Both the position numbers and the translations under genes were made by a program. DNA of 64,000 nucleotides from positions 620,001 through 684,000 of the forward strand of contig NZ_CABHMS010000004.1 in the NCBI RefSeq assembly GCF_902167635.1, written 5' to 3'. This document shows, one piece after another, positions 43,549 through 51,753 of the stretch. Every line of letters begins with the position of its first letter. Positions within the stretch are counted from its first letter, which is position 1. Under the pieces are notes generated by a model. The model saw only the letters and a list, made by a program, of their open reading frames with translations, was not told where the DNA came from and did no database searches. The DNA is from Chitinophaga vietnamensis (GTDB taxonomy: Bacteria > Bacteroidota > Bacteroidia > Chitinophagales > Chitinophagaceae).

Positions 43549-44982
43549 TTATGCGTTGCTCATCTTCCTGATCAATTTCCCCAATACCTTCAAACCATCA
43601 TCCACCTGTTTGCTCCAGGGAACGTTATAACTGATACGCATACAGTTGCTGTAGCGGTTAGACAGGGAGAACATACGCCCGGGGCAGAAGCTCACTTTCT
43701 GTTTGAGCGCCAGCTGGAACAGCTCGAAAGTATTGATGGATTCATCCAGCGCCACCCACAGCACGCAGCCGCCTTGCGGCCGGCTGATGCGGGCGCTTTC
43801 AGGAAAATATTCACTGATGGCCTGCGAGTAGCGCAGGCATTGGGTGTGGAGCTGTTTGCGGAGATTGCGCAGGTGATGCTCATAGCGGCCTATTTCCAGG
43901 AAATGTGCGATGGCCGCATGCGGCAGCGAACTACAGGCAAGAGAATGGTTCTGTTTCAGTCGCAGTACGGTGTCTTTGTATTTCCCGGGGATGCACCATC
44001 CCACGCGGAAGCCCGGTGCGAGCGACTTTGAGAAGGAATTGCATAACAGCACATTCCCTTTTTTATCAAAGGTTTTGCAACAGCCGGGGCGCTGCTTACC
44101 AAAATAAAGATCGCCATAGATATCATCTTCGATCAATGCGATATCATATTTTTCGATGATGGTAACCAGTTCTTTCTTGGCTTCGTCCGGCATGCAGGAG
44201 CCCAAAGGATTGTTGAAGTTGGGCACAAAAAGGCAGGCCTTGATCTTATGGCGGGGAATGGCTTTGTCGAGATATTCCAGGTCAACGCCCGTTACCGGAT
44301 GCGTAGGCACTTCCAGTACGCGCAGGCCAAGACTTTCCGCCAATTGCAGGGAGCCATAGTAGGCGGGGCTTTCCACGGCGATGGTGTCGCCGGGTTGCGT
44401 GGTGGCCGAAAGACAGAGGGTGAGCGCATCCATACAGCCATTGGTGGTGATGATATCATTTTCAGAGATCGCAGCGCCCCAGCTGAGGGAGAGCCGTGCG
44501 ATCTGTCCCCTTAATTTTTCATTGCCCTGCAAAGGTTCGTAGCCAATGCCGCTGGCGGGCAGCTCGCGCATGGCCTGCACCACCGCCTTGGATATTTTCG
44601 CCGATGGCAGTATGCTCAGGGGCGGCGCCGCCACAGAAAGGCGCAGCACATCTTCTCTCAACATCTGTGTAAACACTTCCGATATCATCTCGCTTACCGT
44701 TACATCTGCCGCCTTCTTCACTGGCTGACAGGTTTTGGGCATCGGCGGCATGCGCCGCATATTGAAGCGGATATAATAACCCGATTTAGGCCGGGACTCT
44801 ATCAGTCCTTTCGATTCCAGGTGATAATAGGCCTGGAAAGCGGTGGTGAGGCTGATGCCCTGCTGCTTGCTCAAAGTGCGTACGGATGGCAGCTTTTCAC
44901 CGATCTTGAGCACATCTTTCTCTATCAGCTGTTCAATATTATCTGCTACCTGCAGGTAGAGATGGTCGGCAGTCTTTAACAT
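43549..44982 (-). CDS. MocR-type regulator (GntR HTH + aminotransferase class I domain)
   Basis: 477 residues. Winged helix 1-75 (YLQVADNIEQLIEKDVLKIG; LPSVRTLSKQQGISLTTAFQ), then a fold-type I aminotransferase domain with LVTIIEKYDIALIEDDIYGD and the PLP lysine in NSFSKSLAPGFRVGWC. MocR proteins usually sense amino-acid/PLP-related metabolites and regulate an adjacent divergent gene, which here is the DinB gene (45060). True enzymatic activity is uncertain. Confidence 0.93.
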   Translation of the reverse strand: MLKTADHLYLQVADNIEQLIEKDVLKIGEKLPSVRTLSKQQGISLTTAFQAYYHLESKGLIESRPKSGYYIRFNMRRMPPMPKTCQPVKKAADVTVSEMISEVFTQMLREDVLRLSVAAPPLSILPSAKISKAVVQAMRELPASGIGYEPLQGNEKLRGQIARLSLSWGAAISENDIITTNGCMDALTLCLSATTQPGDTIAVESPAYYGSLQLAESLGLRVLEVPTHPVTGVDLEYLDKAIPRHKIKACLFVPNFNNPLGSCMPDEAKKELVTIIEKYDIALIEDDIYGDLYFGKQRPGCCKTFDKKGNVLLCNSFSKSLAPGFRVGWCIPGKYKDTVLRLKQNHSLACSSLPHAAIAHFLEIGRYEHHLRNLRKQLHTQCLRYSQAISEYFPESARISRPQGGCVLWVALDESINTFELFQLALKQKVSFCPGRMFSLSNRYSNCMRISYNVPWSKQVDDGLKVLGKLIRKMSNA

Positions 44983-45059
44983 GGCAAAAAATATCTGATA
45001 TGGTCAAAATTAATGAAACTGCATCTGTTTTATTGCAAAAAAAATAATTTATTTTGGAG

Positions 45060-45533
45060 ATGTTATATCCTTCTTTGCTTTCCCGTTTGCAAACACAGCA
45101 CGAATCGTTTGCCGAGATCGTGCACATGCTTTCCGATGAACAATTAAAACAGCCGCCAGCACCCGGCAAATGGTCCGCGCAGGATCAGGTGGCGCACCAG
45201 ACTGCCTATCAGCATATTTTCCTGGCCCGCGTGAAGCGGATGCTGGAAGAAGAGGCGCCGATGTTAGACAGATATGTGGGAGATGAAGATCCGTATTTTA
45301 TCCAGTTGAGATCGCTGCCCGTTCAGGAAGTGCTGGCTGCCCTGAAAAACAGCAGGGAAGCGGTGATCCGCCTTGTGACCAGTTTATCCGGACCAGCGCT
45401 CCAACGCAAAGGCTTGCATCCTTTATACAAAGGACTCACCATCGCCGAATGGACAGATTTTTTCGTATTGCATGAAGCGCATCACCTGTTCACTGCCATT
45501 AAAATAGCCGCACAATTGCGTGCGGGAAAATAG
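45060..45533 (+). CDS. DinB family protein
   Basis: 157 residues from ATG 45060 (a TTG two codons upstream is possible). Four-helix DinB/YfiT-like bundle with metal-ligand histidines in DQVAHQTAYQHIFLARVKRM and the C-terminal HEAHHLFTAIK, plus PAPGKWSAQDQVAH. Role unknown; many family members are thiol transferases or damage-induced. Divergent from mocR, 77 bp apart. Confidence 0.88.
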   Translation: MLYPSLLSRLQTQHESFAEIVHMLSDEQLKQPPAPGKWSAQDQVAHQTAYQHIFLARVKRMLEEEAPMLDRYVGDEDPYFIQLRSLPVQEVLAALKNSREAVIRLVTSLSGPALQRKGLHPLYKGLTIAEWTDFFVLHEAHHLFTAIKIAAQLRAGK

Positions 45534-45567
45534 CAATAATCGGGCTGTAGAATGTCTCGTTTCTGTT

Positions 45568-45575
45568 TACTTTTG
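45568..45575 (+). promoter_or_regulatory. -7 promoter box (TACTTTTG) of the alkA-ogt pair
   Basis: Fits TAnnTTTG and lies 5 nt before ATG 45581; implies a leaderless or nearly leaderless mRNA. No clear -33 element. Confidence 0.5.
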
Positions 45576-45580
45576 TTGAT

Positions 45581-46486
45581 ATGGATTGGCAAAAGATAAT
45601 AGTAGAAGTGAGTGATCCGGAGAATTTTTCGTTCCGGGAATGCCTTTATTTTCTTGGCAGGTCAGACAAGGAATGTTTGCACTACATCCGGGGAAACACG
45701 CTACAGAAGATGATCCTGGCGGGTGATACGCCCGCGCTGCTGCACATCGCCGACACCGGCAAAGGCGCCTTGGAAGTGATGGTACGCGCGGCCGACAACA
45801 CACCCGTTGATGCCGCAGGCATCCGCGATTATGTAAGCCGCTGGCTCGACCTCGGCATGAACCTGCAAGCATTCTACAACTACAGCGAGGGCGACACCTT
45901 GCTGCGAGGACTGCCACAGCGCTATAAAGGGCTGCGCCTCGTAGGCATCCCCGACCTGTTTGAAGCCATCACCTGGACCATCATCGGGCAACAGATCAAC
46001 CTGGCATTTGCGTATACGCTGCGGCAACGTTTTATACAGGCTTTCGGTCATCATGAAAAGATCGATGGTACCGACTACTACCTGTATCCGCATCCCGCAG
46101 TGGTGGCGGCACTCCCGCCGGAAGCCCTGTTGCCTATGCAGTTCTCGCGCGGTAAGGCGGCCTACATCATTAATACCGCACAGCAGATGGCCAGCGGCCA
46201 GCTGAGTGCAGCCATGTTCGCTACTTTGCCTTACGAGGCCGCCAAAGAAAAATTGCTGGCCCTTAAAGGTATCGGCAACTGGTCGGCCAATTATGTGCTG
46301 ATGAAATACAAGCGCTTTCCGCAAGCATTGCCACTGGAAGATGCGGGTTTGCACAACGCCATCCGTCACCGCCTGCAACTCGATGCCAAACCCACCCCCG
46401 CGCAATTGCAGACATATACCGGCCGCTGGCAACAGCATGCCGCCTATGCTACCTTCTACCTGTGGCGTTCTTTATTATCGCAATAA
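45581..46486 (+). CDS. alkA: DNA-3-methyladenine glycosylase II (AlkA-like)
   Basis: 301 residues. N-terminal AlkA beta domain (about 1-110), then HhH-GPD: TIIGQQINLAFA, the helix-hairpin-helix LKGIGNWSANYVLMKYKRFP (228-247) and catalytic Asp254 in PLEDAGL. Removes alkylated purines by base excision. Followed after 7 nt by an O6-alkylguanine methyltransferase, so the pair covers both main alkylation lesions. No Ada N-terminal domain in either. Confidence 0.92.
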   Translation: MDWQKIIVEVSDPENFSFRECLYFLGRSDKECLHYIRGNTLQKMILAGDTPALLHIADTGKGALEVMVRAADNTPVDAAGIRDYVSRWLDLGMNLQAFYNYSEGDTLLRGLPQRYKGLRLVGIPDLFEAITWTIIGQQINLAFAYTLRQRFIQAFGHHEKIDGTDYYLYPHPAVVAALPPEALLPMQFSRGKAAYIINTAQQMASGQLSAAMFATLPYEAAKEKLLALKGIGNWSANYVLMKYKRFPQALPLEDAGLHNAIRHRLQLDAKPTPAQLQTYTGRWQQHAAYATFYLWRSLLSQ

Positions 46487-46493
46487 GTTGATC

Positions 46494-46982
46494 ATGGACA
46501 CCGTATCTTCTTCTCATCTTCGTATAGACACTCCCGTTGGTCCGCTGTTGATCAGCGGTACCGACACACATATCAGCGGCATCAACTTCCTTGATGAGGA
46601 CAGCAGCGAGGCTTTTCCGCCGCCATCGGCGCTCGTACAGGAATGCGCACGTCAGTTACGTGAGTATTTCGCAGGCGAACGCAAAGCCTTTGAGCTGCCC
46701 ATCGCGCAGCCAGGCACCGATTTCCAGCAAGGCGTATGGGCGCAGCTGCTCACTATCCCTTACGGACAAACGATTTCTTACCAGGCGCTGGCCCGTCGTA
46801 TCCACAACCCGAAAAGCATCCGTGCCGTAGGTACTACCAACGGCAAAAACAATATCGCCATCATCGTACCCTGCCACCGCGTCATCGGCAGCGACGGCTC
46901 CCTCACCGGCTACGCCGGAGGACTCTGGCGCAAACGCTGGCTACTGGATCATGAGCAGGGGGATTTATTCATGATTAAATGA
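46494..46982 (+). CDS. ogt: Methylated-DNA-protein-cysteine methyltransferase
   Basis: 162 residues from ATG 46494; the longer frame runs antisense-like inside alkA and is not conserved. Acceptor motif IVPCHRV with Cys127, helix-turn-helix with RAVGTTNGKNNIAI and the Arg finger region SIRAVG. Transfers alkyl groups from O6-methylguanine to itself. Second gene of the alkA operon. The stop codon lies in the ATGATTGAAAGG start of a family A repeat. Confidence 0.94.
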   Translation: MDTVSSSHLRIDTPVGPLLISGTDTHISGINFLDEDSSEAFPPPSALVQECARQLREYFAGERKAFELPIAQPGTDFQQGVWAQLLTIPYGQTISYQALARRIHNPKSIRAVGTTNGKNNIAIIVPCHRVIGSDGSLTGYAGGLWRKRWLLDHEQGDLFMIK

Positions 46983-47262
46983 TTGAAAGGATTACCAGGA
47001 TTTTTTTATCAGGATTAATAAAGGATCGCGAAGGTTGTCTGAACCAGGATTAATATGATTAATAAGATTTTCCAGATTTTAGCCACGAGATCAAAGCGAA
47101 GATTATTTTTTGTTCAAAAATTTTCTTCGCTGCATTCTTGCCCCGTAGGGGCTAAAGCCCGGTAGCCCCGGGTGGAACCCGGGGAACAAAAAATAATCTT
47201 CGCTTTGATCTCGTGGCTTAAATCAGGAAAATCTTATTAATCCGTTTAATCCTGGTCCTATT
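46977..47262. repeat. Composite nested intergenic palindromes (families A and C)
   Basis: A single family A arm (46977-47024: ATGATTGAAAGGATTACCAG, ATCAGGATTAATAAAGGAT) is followed by a second palindrome whose arms (about 47040-47115 and 47183-47258: AACCAGGATTAATATGATTA; AGCCACGAGATCAAAGCGAA; GATTATTTTTTGTTC) enclose family C hairpins (GCCCCGTAGGGGC, GTAGCCCCGGGTGGAACCCG). Fills the gap before the decarboxylase gene. Nothing else seen in 46983-47352. Confidence 0.85.
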
Positions 47263-47352
47263 CTGATATCCTCGAAAAACACGAAACTGAATCTGTTTTT
47301 CTACTGTAAATTGTCGCAATTTTGGTCTTTCATTTTCCTAAATGCCCGTCAT

Positions 47353-48756
47353 ATGAAACTCCGCGACGACCTAAAGCGCACAGACCAGTTATTACAGCTA
47401 ACCAAAGATTTCAGCAGCAGGTTTTTATCAGTGATCGACAAGCTCGCGGCAGATAAGGTAGTTAAGCCACATGCGCCAATACCCTTGCCAGACGAAGGTT
47501 TCGGAGGAGTGACTACTTTAGAGAAGTTCCGGCAGCGCTATGGCGATCAGCTGACGGCGGCATCAGGACCCCGCTACTGGGGCTTCGTGACCGGCGGCGT
47601 AACACCCGCCGCTTTGATGGGCGACTGGATCGCTGCAGCTACTGACCTGAATGCTGCTGATAGGGATTCGGCCGCCTTCAATATAGAAACGGAAACGATT
47701 GCTCTACTGAAATCATTGTTCAATCTGCCGGAACATTTTCTCGGCGCCTTCGTTACAGGGGCTACCATGGCTAATTTCACAGGTCTTGCTATCGGAAGGG
47801 AATGGCTGGGCAAACAGCATGGAGTAGATATCGCGAAAGATGGGATGGCAGCATTGTCTTCCTTGAAGGTGTTGTCGTGCACGCCGCATTCCAGTATCGG
47901 CAAATCTTTGTCGATGCTCGGTCTCGGACGTAATAACCTGGTGAAGCTGCCAGCTTTGCCGCAGCGGGAGGCAGTGGATATAGCTGCTTTGGAACAATAC
48001 CTGGAGGCGCATAAAGGCCAGCCATTTATTTATATCGCCAATGCCGGCACCGTGAATACCGTTGATTTTGATGACCTCGCGGCGGTGGCGGCTTTGAAAA
48101 AGAAATATGATTTCTGGCTGCACGTAGATGCTGCCTTTGGCGGCTTTGCCGCTTGCAGCGCGGATTATAGCCATCTGCTGCAAGGTTGGGAGCTGGCAGA
48201 CAGTATCACGGTGGATGCACATAAATGGCTGAATGTTCCTTACGATGCGGCCATGATATTTTCCGCGCATCCCGACTTGCAGGTGGAAGTGTTCCAGAAT
48301 GCAGGCGCTGCTTACCTGGGCGATCCGGCAGCCCATTTCAATTTTATCAATTACGTGCCGGAGAACTCCAGGCGCCAGCGTGCGCTGCCAGCCTGGTTTT
48401 CGCTGCTGGCATACGGTAAGGATGGCTACCGGCAGATCGTAGAGAACAATGTGCAGCTGGCGCAACAACTGGGCGCGCTCATTGCGCAGGATAAACATTT
48501 CAAGCTGCTGGCGCCCGTACGTTTATGCGTGGTGTGCTTTACGCTGGATGTGCCGGAAGCGCAGCAGGAAATGGCAGTCAATCAATTTTTGCAGGAGCTC
48601 AATGCCAGTGGCCTTACCTGCATGACCCGCACGGTTTATCAAGGCAAACACGCCATCCGGGCGGCTTTGGTGAACTGGCGCACAGCAACAAAAGATGTGC
48701 AGCTGGTCTATGAAAAAATGAAAGAACTGGTAATAGGTAAACAAGTCTATGCGTAA
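47353..48756 (+). CDS. Group II PLP-dependent decarboxylase (aromatic-L-amino-acid/diaminobutyrate decarboxylase-like)
   Basis: 467 residues from ATG 47353 (MKLRDDLKRTDQLLQLTKDF). Features: GFVTGGVTPAALMGDWIAAA, VTGATMANFTGLAIGREWLG, HVDAAFGGFAAC with the PLP Asp, and the Schiff-base lysine in SITVDAHKWLNVPYDAAMIF. Fits the pyridoxal-dependent decarboxylase family; the natural amino acid cannot be assigned. The EamA-type exporter gene overlaps its end by 8 nt, suggesting that the product or substrate is transported by it. Confidence 0.88.
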   Translation: MKLRDDLKRTDQLLQLTKDFSSRFLSVIDKLAADKVVKPHAPIPLPDEGFGGVTTLEKFRQRYGDQLTAASGPRYWGFVTGGVTPAALMGDWIAAATDLNAADRDSAAFNIETETIALLKSLFNLPEHFLGAFVTGATMANFTGLAIGREWLGKQHGVDIAKDGMAALSSLKVLSCTPHSSIGKSLSMLGLGRNNLVKLPALPQREAVDIAALEQYLEAHKGQPFIYIANAGTVNTVDFDDLAAVAALKKKYDFWLHVDAAFGGFAACSADYSHLLQGWELADSITVDAHKWLNVPYDAAMIFSAHPDLQVEVFQNAGAAYLGDPAAHFNFINYVPENSRRQRALPAWFSLLAYGKDGYRQIVENNVQLAQQLGALIAQDKHFKLLAPVRLCVVCFTLDVPEAQQEMAVNQFLQELNASGLTCMTRTVYQGKHAIRAALVNWRTATKDVQLVYEKMKELVIGKQVYA

Positions 48757-49663
48757 ATCAAATACAAATGCTTACATCGCACTGGCGATCGTAAGTGTCT
48801 TTTGGGGAACCACTTATCTCGCATCCCGCATCGGGGTGCGGCACATACACGGGATCATGCTGGCCGGCATCAGGCAGGCCACTGCGGGCTTTCTGCTCAC
48901 CGGCTTCTTCCTGTTGCGCGGCTATAAATTACCGGAAAGGGTGGTGTTATCGAAATTGTTTGTGATAGGGGTGATCATGCTCTGTGGCAGCAATGGCCTC
49001 ATGACCTGGGCCATGCAGTATATTCCCAGCGGCCTTGGCGCTATCATTTCCGCTACCGTGCCTATCTGGATCACTTTGTTCAGTTATTTCCTGGTGCAAC
49101 GCACGCGGCTGGGCTTACAGCTGATCATCGGGATGATACTGGGCTTCGCCGGCGTGGCCGCCATCTTTTATAATTACCTGTCGAGTTTGATGAACCCCGA
49201 CTTTCGTTTTGGTATCACGCTGTCGATATGCGCCTGTGTATTCTGGGCGCTGGGCTCTGTGCTCACGGCCAAATGGGCGCTCGGCGTGAATTACCTGTAT
49301 GGCGCCGGCTTCCAGATGCTTTTCAGTGGACTGGTGATGCTCACCGTAGGCACTACGTTCATGGGGCAGCAACTGAATGCCGGCAGCTTTACCGCTGAAC
49401 TGTGGGAAAGCCTGCTGTACCTGATACTGGTGGGATCGATCATCTCTTATTCAGCCTATGTGTTTGCGCTCAACAACCTGCCGCCGGCACTGGCGGCGGT
49501 GTATGCCTACATCAACCCGATCGTGGCGGTATTCCTCGGCTGGGTGTTGCTCAGCGAAGGACTTACCTGGCTGATGGCATTGGGATCGGCCGTTACATTG
49601 GGCGGCGTATACCTGGTGAATGATGCGGTGAACAAGAACAAAAGAAAACAGTTGAGTATTTGA
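48749..49663 (+). CDS. EamA/DMT family transporter
   Basis: 304 residues, ten hydrophobic helices in two EamA repeats (first: IALAIVSVFWGTTYLASRIG; second: GITLSICACVFWALGSVLTA). C-terminal YAYINPIVAVFLGWVLLSEG motif typical for RhaT/EamA exporters of amino acids and metabolites. Start overlaps the decarboxylase by 8 nt: translational coupling. Its last codons (TTG AGT ATT TGA) are part of a GAGTATTT repeat. Confidence 0.92.
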   Translation: MRKSNTNAYIALAIVSVFWGTTYLASRIGVRHIHGIMLAGIRQATAGFLLTGFFLLRGYKLPERVVLSKLFVIGVIMLCGSNGLMTWAMQYIPSGLGAIISATVPIWITLFSYFLVQRTRLGLQLIIGMILGFAGVAAIFYNYLSSLMNPDFRFGITLSICACVFWALGSVLTAKWALGVNYLYGAGFQMLFSGLVMLTVGTTFMGQQLNAGSFTAELWESLLYLILVGSIISYSAYVFALNNLPPALAAVYAYINPIVAVFLGWVLLSEGLTWLMALGSAVTLGGVYLVNDAVNKNKRKQLSI

Positions 49664-49732
49664 GTATTTGAGGATTTTGGGATTTAAGGATTTAGAGATG
49701 TGAGAATTTAGGGATTTGCGTATATACGTTAA
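49656..49732. repeat. One-armed tandem repeat, family B
   Basis: GAGTATTT twice, then GAGGATTTTGG, GATTTAAG, GATTTAGA, GATGTGAGAATTTAGG, GATTTGC: tandem 8-mers as in the family B palindromes but without the second arm. Begins inside the EamA coding sequence. Confidence 0.7.
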
Positions 49733-49766
49733 CGTTATTTAGCAAGATTTAAGGTAGAAGTATAGT

Positions 49767-49812
49767 CAGATGCCTCCCCGGTTTCCACCGGATCGGGCAT
49801 CTGATCTATTTT
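49767..49812. terminator. Hairpin with T run (terminator-like)
   Basis: CAGATGCC / GGCATCTG outer stem (49767-49774 with 49796-49803), CCGG inner stem, then CTATTTTT. About 100 nt after the EamA stop and just before the GNAT gene; may terminate the decarboxylase-EamA unit. Confidence 0.6.
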
Positions 49813-49843
49813 TAGTACCTTGGTGTTCAAATACGATTATCTT

Positions 49844-50284
49844 ATGGAAGTTATTCAGGCAACGGAATTGCATCTCAATGAAGTAGCGGTATTGTTCGAT
49901 GCCTACCGCAGTTTTTACGGACAGGCGCCGGATTTCAGGGGTGCGCTGGAATTTATTACAGCGAGAATGAACAATAAGGAGAGTATCATTTTTGTGGCGC
50001 TGGAGGGAGAAGAGATCATCGGTTTCACGCAGCTGTACCCGATCTTCACCTCTGTAGGCATGAAACGCGGCTGGTTGCTGAACGATCTCTATGTGCTGGA
50101 AGCCCATCGTGGCAAAGGCGCCGGCAGCGCGCTGATAGATGCCGCCGAAGCCCATGGAAAGGCCACCAATGCCGCCTGGCTGATGTTGCAAACCTATATC
50201 GACAATACTACGGCACAACAATTGTATGAGTCGAAGGGATTTAAAAAAGACACTAATTCTTATTATTACTACCTCTCCTTATAA
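49844..50284 (+). CDS. GNAT family N-acetyltransferase
   Basis: 146 residues from ATG 49844. Acetyl-CoA loop in NDLYVLEAHRGKGAGSALID (R/QxxGxG/A motif as HRGKGAG), preceded by GFTQLYPIFTSVGMKRGWLL and ended by NTTAQQLYESKGFKKDTNSY. Substrate unknown. Stands alone after the terminator-like hairpin; Nudix gene starts 6 nt after its stop, so both may share a transcript. Confidence 0.9.
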   Translation: MEVIQATELHLNEVAVLFDAYRSFYGQAPDFRGALEFITARMNNKESIIFVALEGEEIIGFTQLYPIFTSVGMKRGWLLNDLYVLEAHRGKGAGSALIDAAEAHGKATNAAWLMLQTYIDNTTAQQLYESKGFKKDTNSYYYYLSL

Positions 50285-50290
50285 TTGTAG

Positions 50291-50842
50291 ATGGATATCA
50301 ATAAAAATCCCTGGAAGATACATTCCAGCGAAACGAAGTACGACAATAACTGGATACGCCTGGATCACCACGAAGGGCTGAACCCCGCTGGCAATGCGGG
50401 TATTTACGGTGTGGTACACTTTAAAAATATAGCCGTGGGCGTAGTGGCGCTGGATGAAGAGATGAATACCTACCTGGTAGGGCAGTACCGTTTCCCGCTG
50501 GAACGTTTTACCTGGGAGATCCCTGAAGGCGGCGGCCCGCTGGGTGAAGACCCGCTGGCAACGGCTCAAAGGGAACTATTGGAAGAAACCGGACTTGTAG
50601 CCCGTCACTGGGAACTGCTGGTGAAACTGGATACCTCCAATTCCGTTACCGACGAAACAGCGGTGGTATTCCTTGCCCAGGGCTTGGAACAGCGCAGCGC
50701 CGAACCGGAAGAGACCGAACAGCTGATCGTTAAGAAAGTACCTTTCGAAGAAGCCTGGCGCATGGTGAAGCACCATGAGATCACCGACTCACTGTCCGTT
50801 GCCGCTATCCAGCGCCTGAAGCTGATGCAGCTGGGGTATTAG
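50291..50842 (+). CDS. NUDIX hydrolase (ADP-ribose pyrophosphatase-like)
   Basis: 183 residues. The Nudix box is complete: GGGPLGEDPLATAQRELLEE then TGL (Gx5Ex7REUxEExGU). The preceding VGQYRFPLERFTWEIPEGGG is characteristic of ADP-sugar pyrophosphatases. Likely hydrolyses ADP-ribose or a related nucleoside diphosphate. Starts 6 nt after the GNAT gene. Confidence 0.92.
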   Translation: MDINKNPWKIHSSETKYDNNWIRLDHHEGLNPAGNAGIYGVVHFKNIAVGVVALDEEMNTYLVGQYRFPLERFTWEIPEGGGPLGEDPLATAQRELLEETGLVARHWELLVKLDTSNSVTDETAVVFLAQGLEQRSAEPEETEQLIVKKVPFEEAWRMVKHHEITDSLSVAAIQRLKLMQLGY

Positions 50843-50852
50843 ATAATTCCGG

Positions 50853-50860
50853 TATCTTTG
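50853..50860 (+). promoter_or_regulatory. -7 promoter box (TATCTTTG) of rlmB
   Basis: Exact TAnnTTTG match, 6 nt before ATG 50867; predicts a nearly leaderless mRNA. Supports ATG 50867 over the upstream frame start 50858. No clear -33. Confidence 0.6.
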
Positions 50861-50866
50861 CGGATA

Positions 50867-51664
50867 ATGGAAAGAAAATTCAGAAAAGAGCGGGGCGATG
50901 CGCCCAGGAAATACGCGAATCCGCGTCCGAAGCAATCGTCATTGATCATAGGCCGCCAGCCTGTTTTGGAAGCGATCAACAGCGGCAAACCCATCGAACG
51001 CATATTCATGCTGCGTACCGCCACCGGCGATATTATTCCACAGATCAGGGAAGCAGCGGACACTTACAACATACCCGTTAACCTGGTGCCGGTGGAAAAG
51101 CTGAACAGCCTTACACAGGCCAACCACCAGGGCATTATCGCATTGGCGGGCAATATCACCTACCTCGATTTACAGGACGTGATCTCTCATGTAACAGAAC
51201 AGGGCCAAACGCCGCTGTTCCTGATCCTTGACGGTATCACAGATGTACGCAATATCGGCGCTATCGCGCGGAGCGCGGTGTGCTGCGGCGCGCAGGCCAT
51301 CATCATCCCCGACAAAGGCATCGCCGCCCTTAACGAAGAAGCGATGAAATCCTCTGCCGGCGCCCTGAAAAAGATCGCCGTATGCCGCGTCAACAGCCTG
51401 CTGAAAGCCATCGATACCCTGCATCTCAACGGTATCAAAGTGCTCACCAGCGAAATGGAAACGGATACCATCCTCTATCACTGCGATCTCAAAGAACCCG
51501 TAGCGGTGATCATGGGCTCTGAAGATAAAGGCGTGTATCCCGCACTGCGAAAGGCTTCCGACGTATTGTTCCGCATCCCCATGGCCGGCAACTTCGAATC
51601 CTTCAACGTATCAGTAGCTGCCGGTATTATTTTATATGAAGCGCTTAAACAACGAACCAAATAA
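50867..51664 (+). CDS. rlmB: 23S rRNA (guanosine-2'-O)-methyltransferase RlmB-like (SpoU family)
   Basis: 265 residues from ATG 50867. A basic N-terminal tail, substrate-binding domain (SLIIGRQPVLEAINSGKPIE ... TQANHQGIIALAG) and SPOUT methylase domain with motif 1 DGITDVRNIGAIARSA, motif 2 AVIMGSEDKGVYPALR, motif 3 IPMAGNFESFNVSVAAGI (Phe replaces the usual Leu before NVS). Methylates a guanosine ribose, G2251 in E. coli. The exact target is inferred. Confidence 0.9.
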   Translation: MERKFRKERGDAPRKYANPRPKQSSLIIGRQPVLEAINSGKPIERIFMLRTATGDIIPQIREAADTYNIPVNLVPVEKLNSLTQANHQGIIALAGNITYLDLQDVISHVTEQGQTPLFLILDGITDVRNIGAIARSAVCCGAQAIIIPDKGIAALNEEAMKSSAGALKKIAVCRVNSLLKAIDTLHLNGIKVLTSEMETDTILYHCDLKEPVAVIMGSEDKGVYPALRKASDVLFRIPMAGNFESFNVSVAAGIILYEALKQRTK

Positions 51665-51679
51665 TTTTCGAATTTTTTG

Positions 51680-51732
51680 ATGTGAGAATTTAGAAATTTA
51701 AATAAGCCCTTAAATTCCTAAATTCTCACATC
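51680..51732. repeat. Palindromic intergenic repeat, family B
   Basis: GATGTGAGAATTTAGAAATT plus TAA (51680-51702) pairs with TTAAATTCCTAAATTCTCAC plus ATC (51710-51732), one mismatch. Lies between rlmB and the HMG-CoA lyase gene; TTTTCGA / TCGAAAAT words extend it outward. Confidence 0.85.
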
Positions 51733-51753
51733 GAAAATCTAAAAATATCTCTG

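Noticed and set aside
49767-49812. Riboswitch before the GNAT gene
   Set aside because: A simple nested hairpin with a T run and no conserved riboswitch core; a terminator is the simpler reading.
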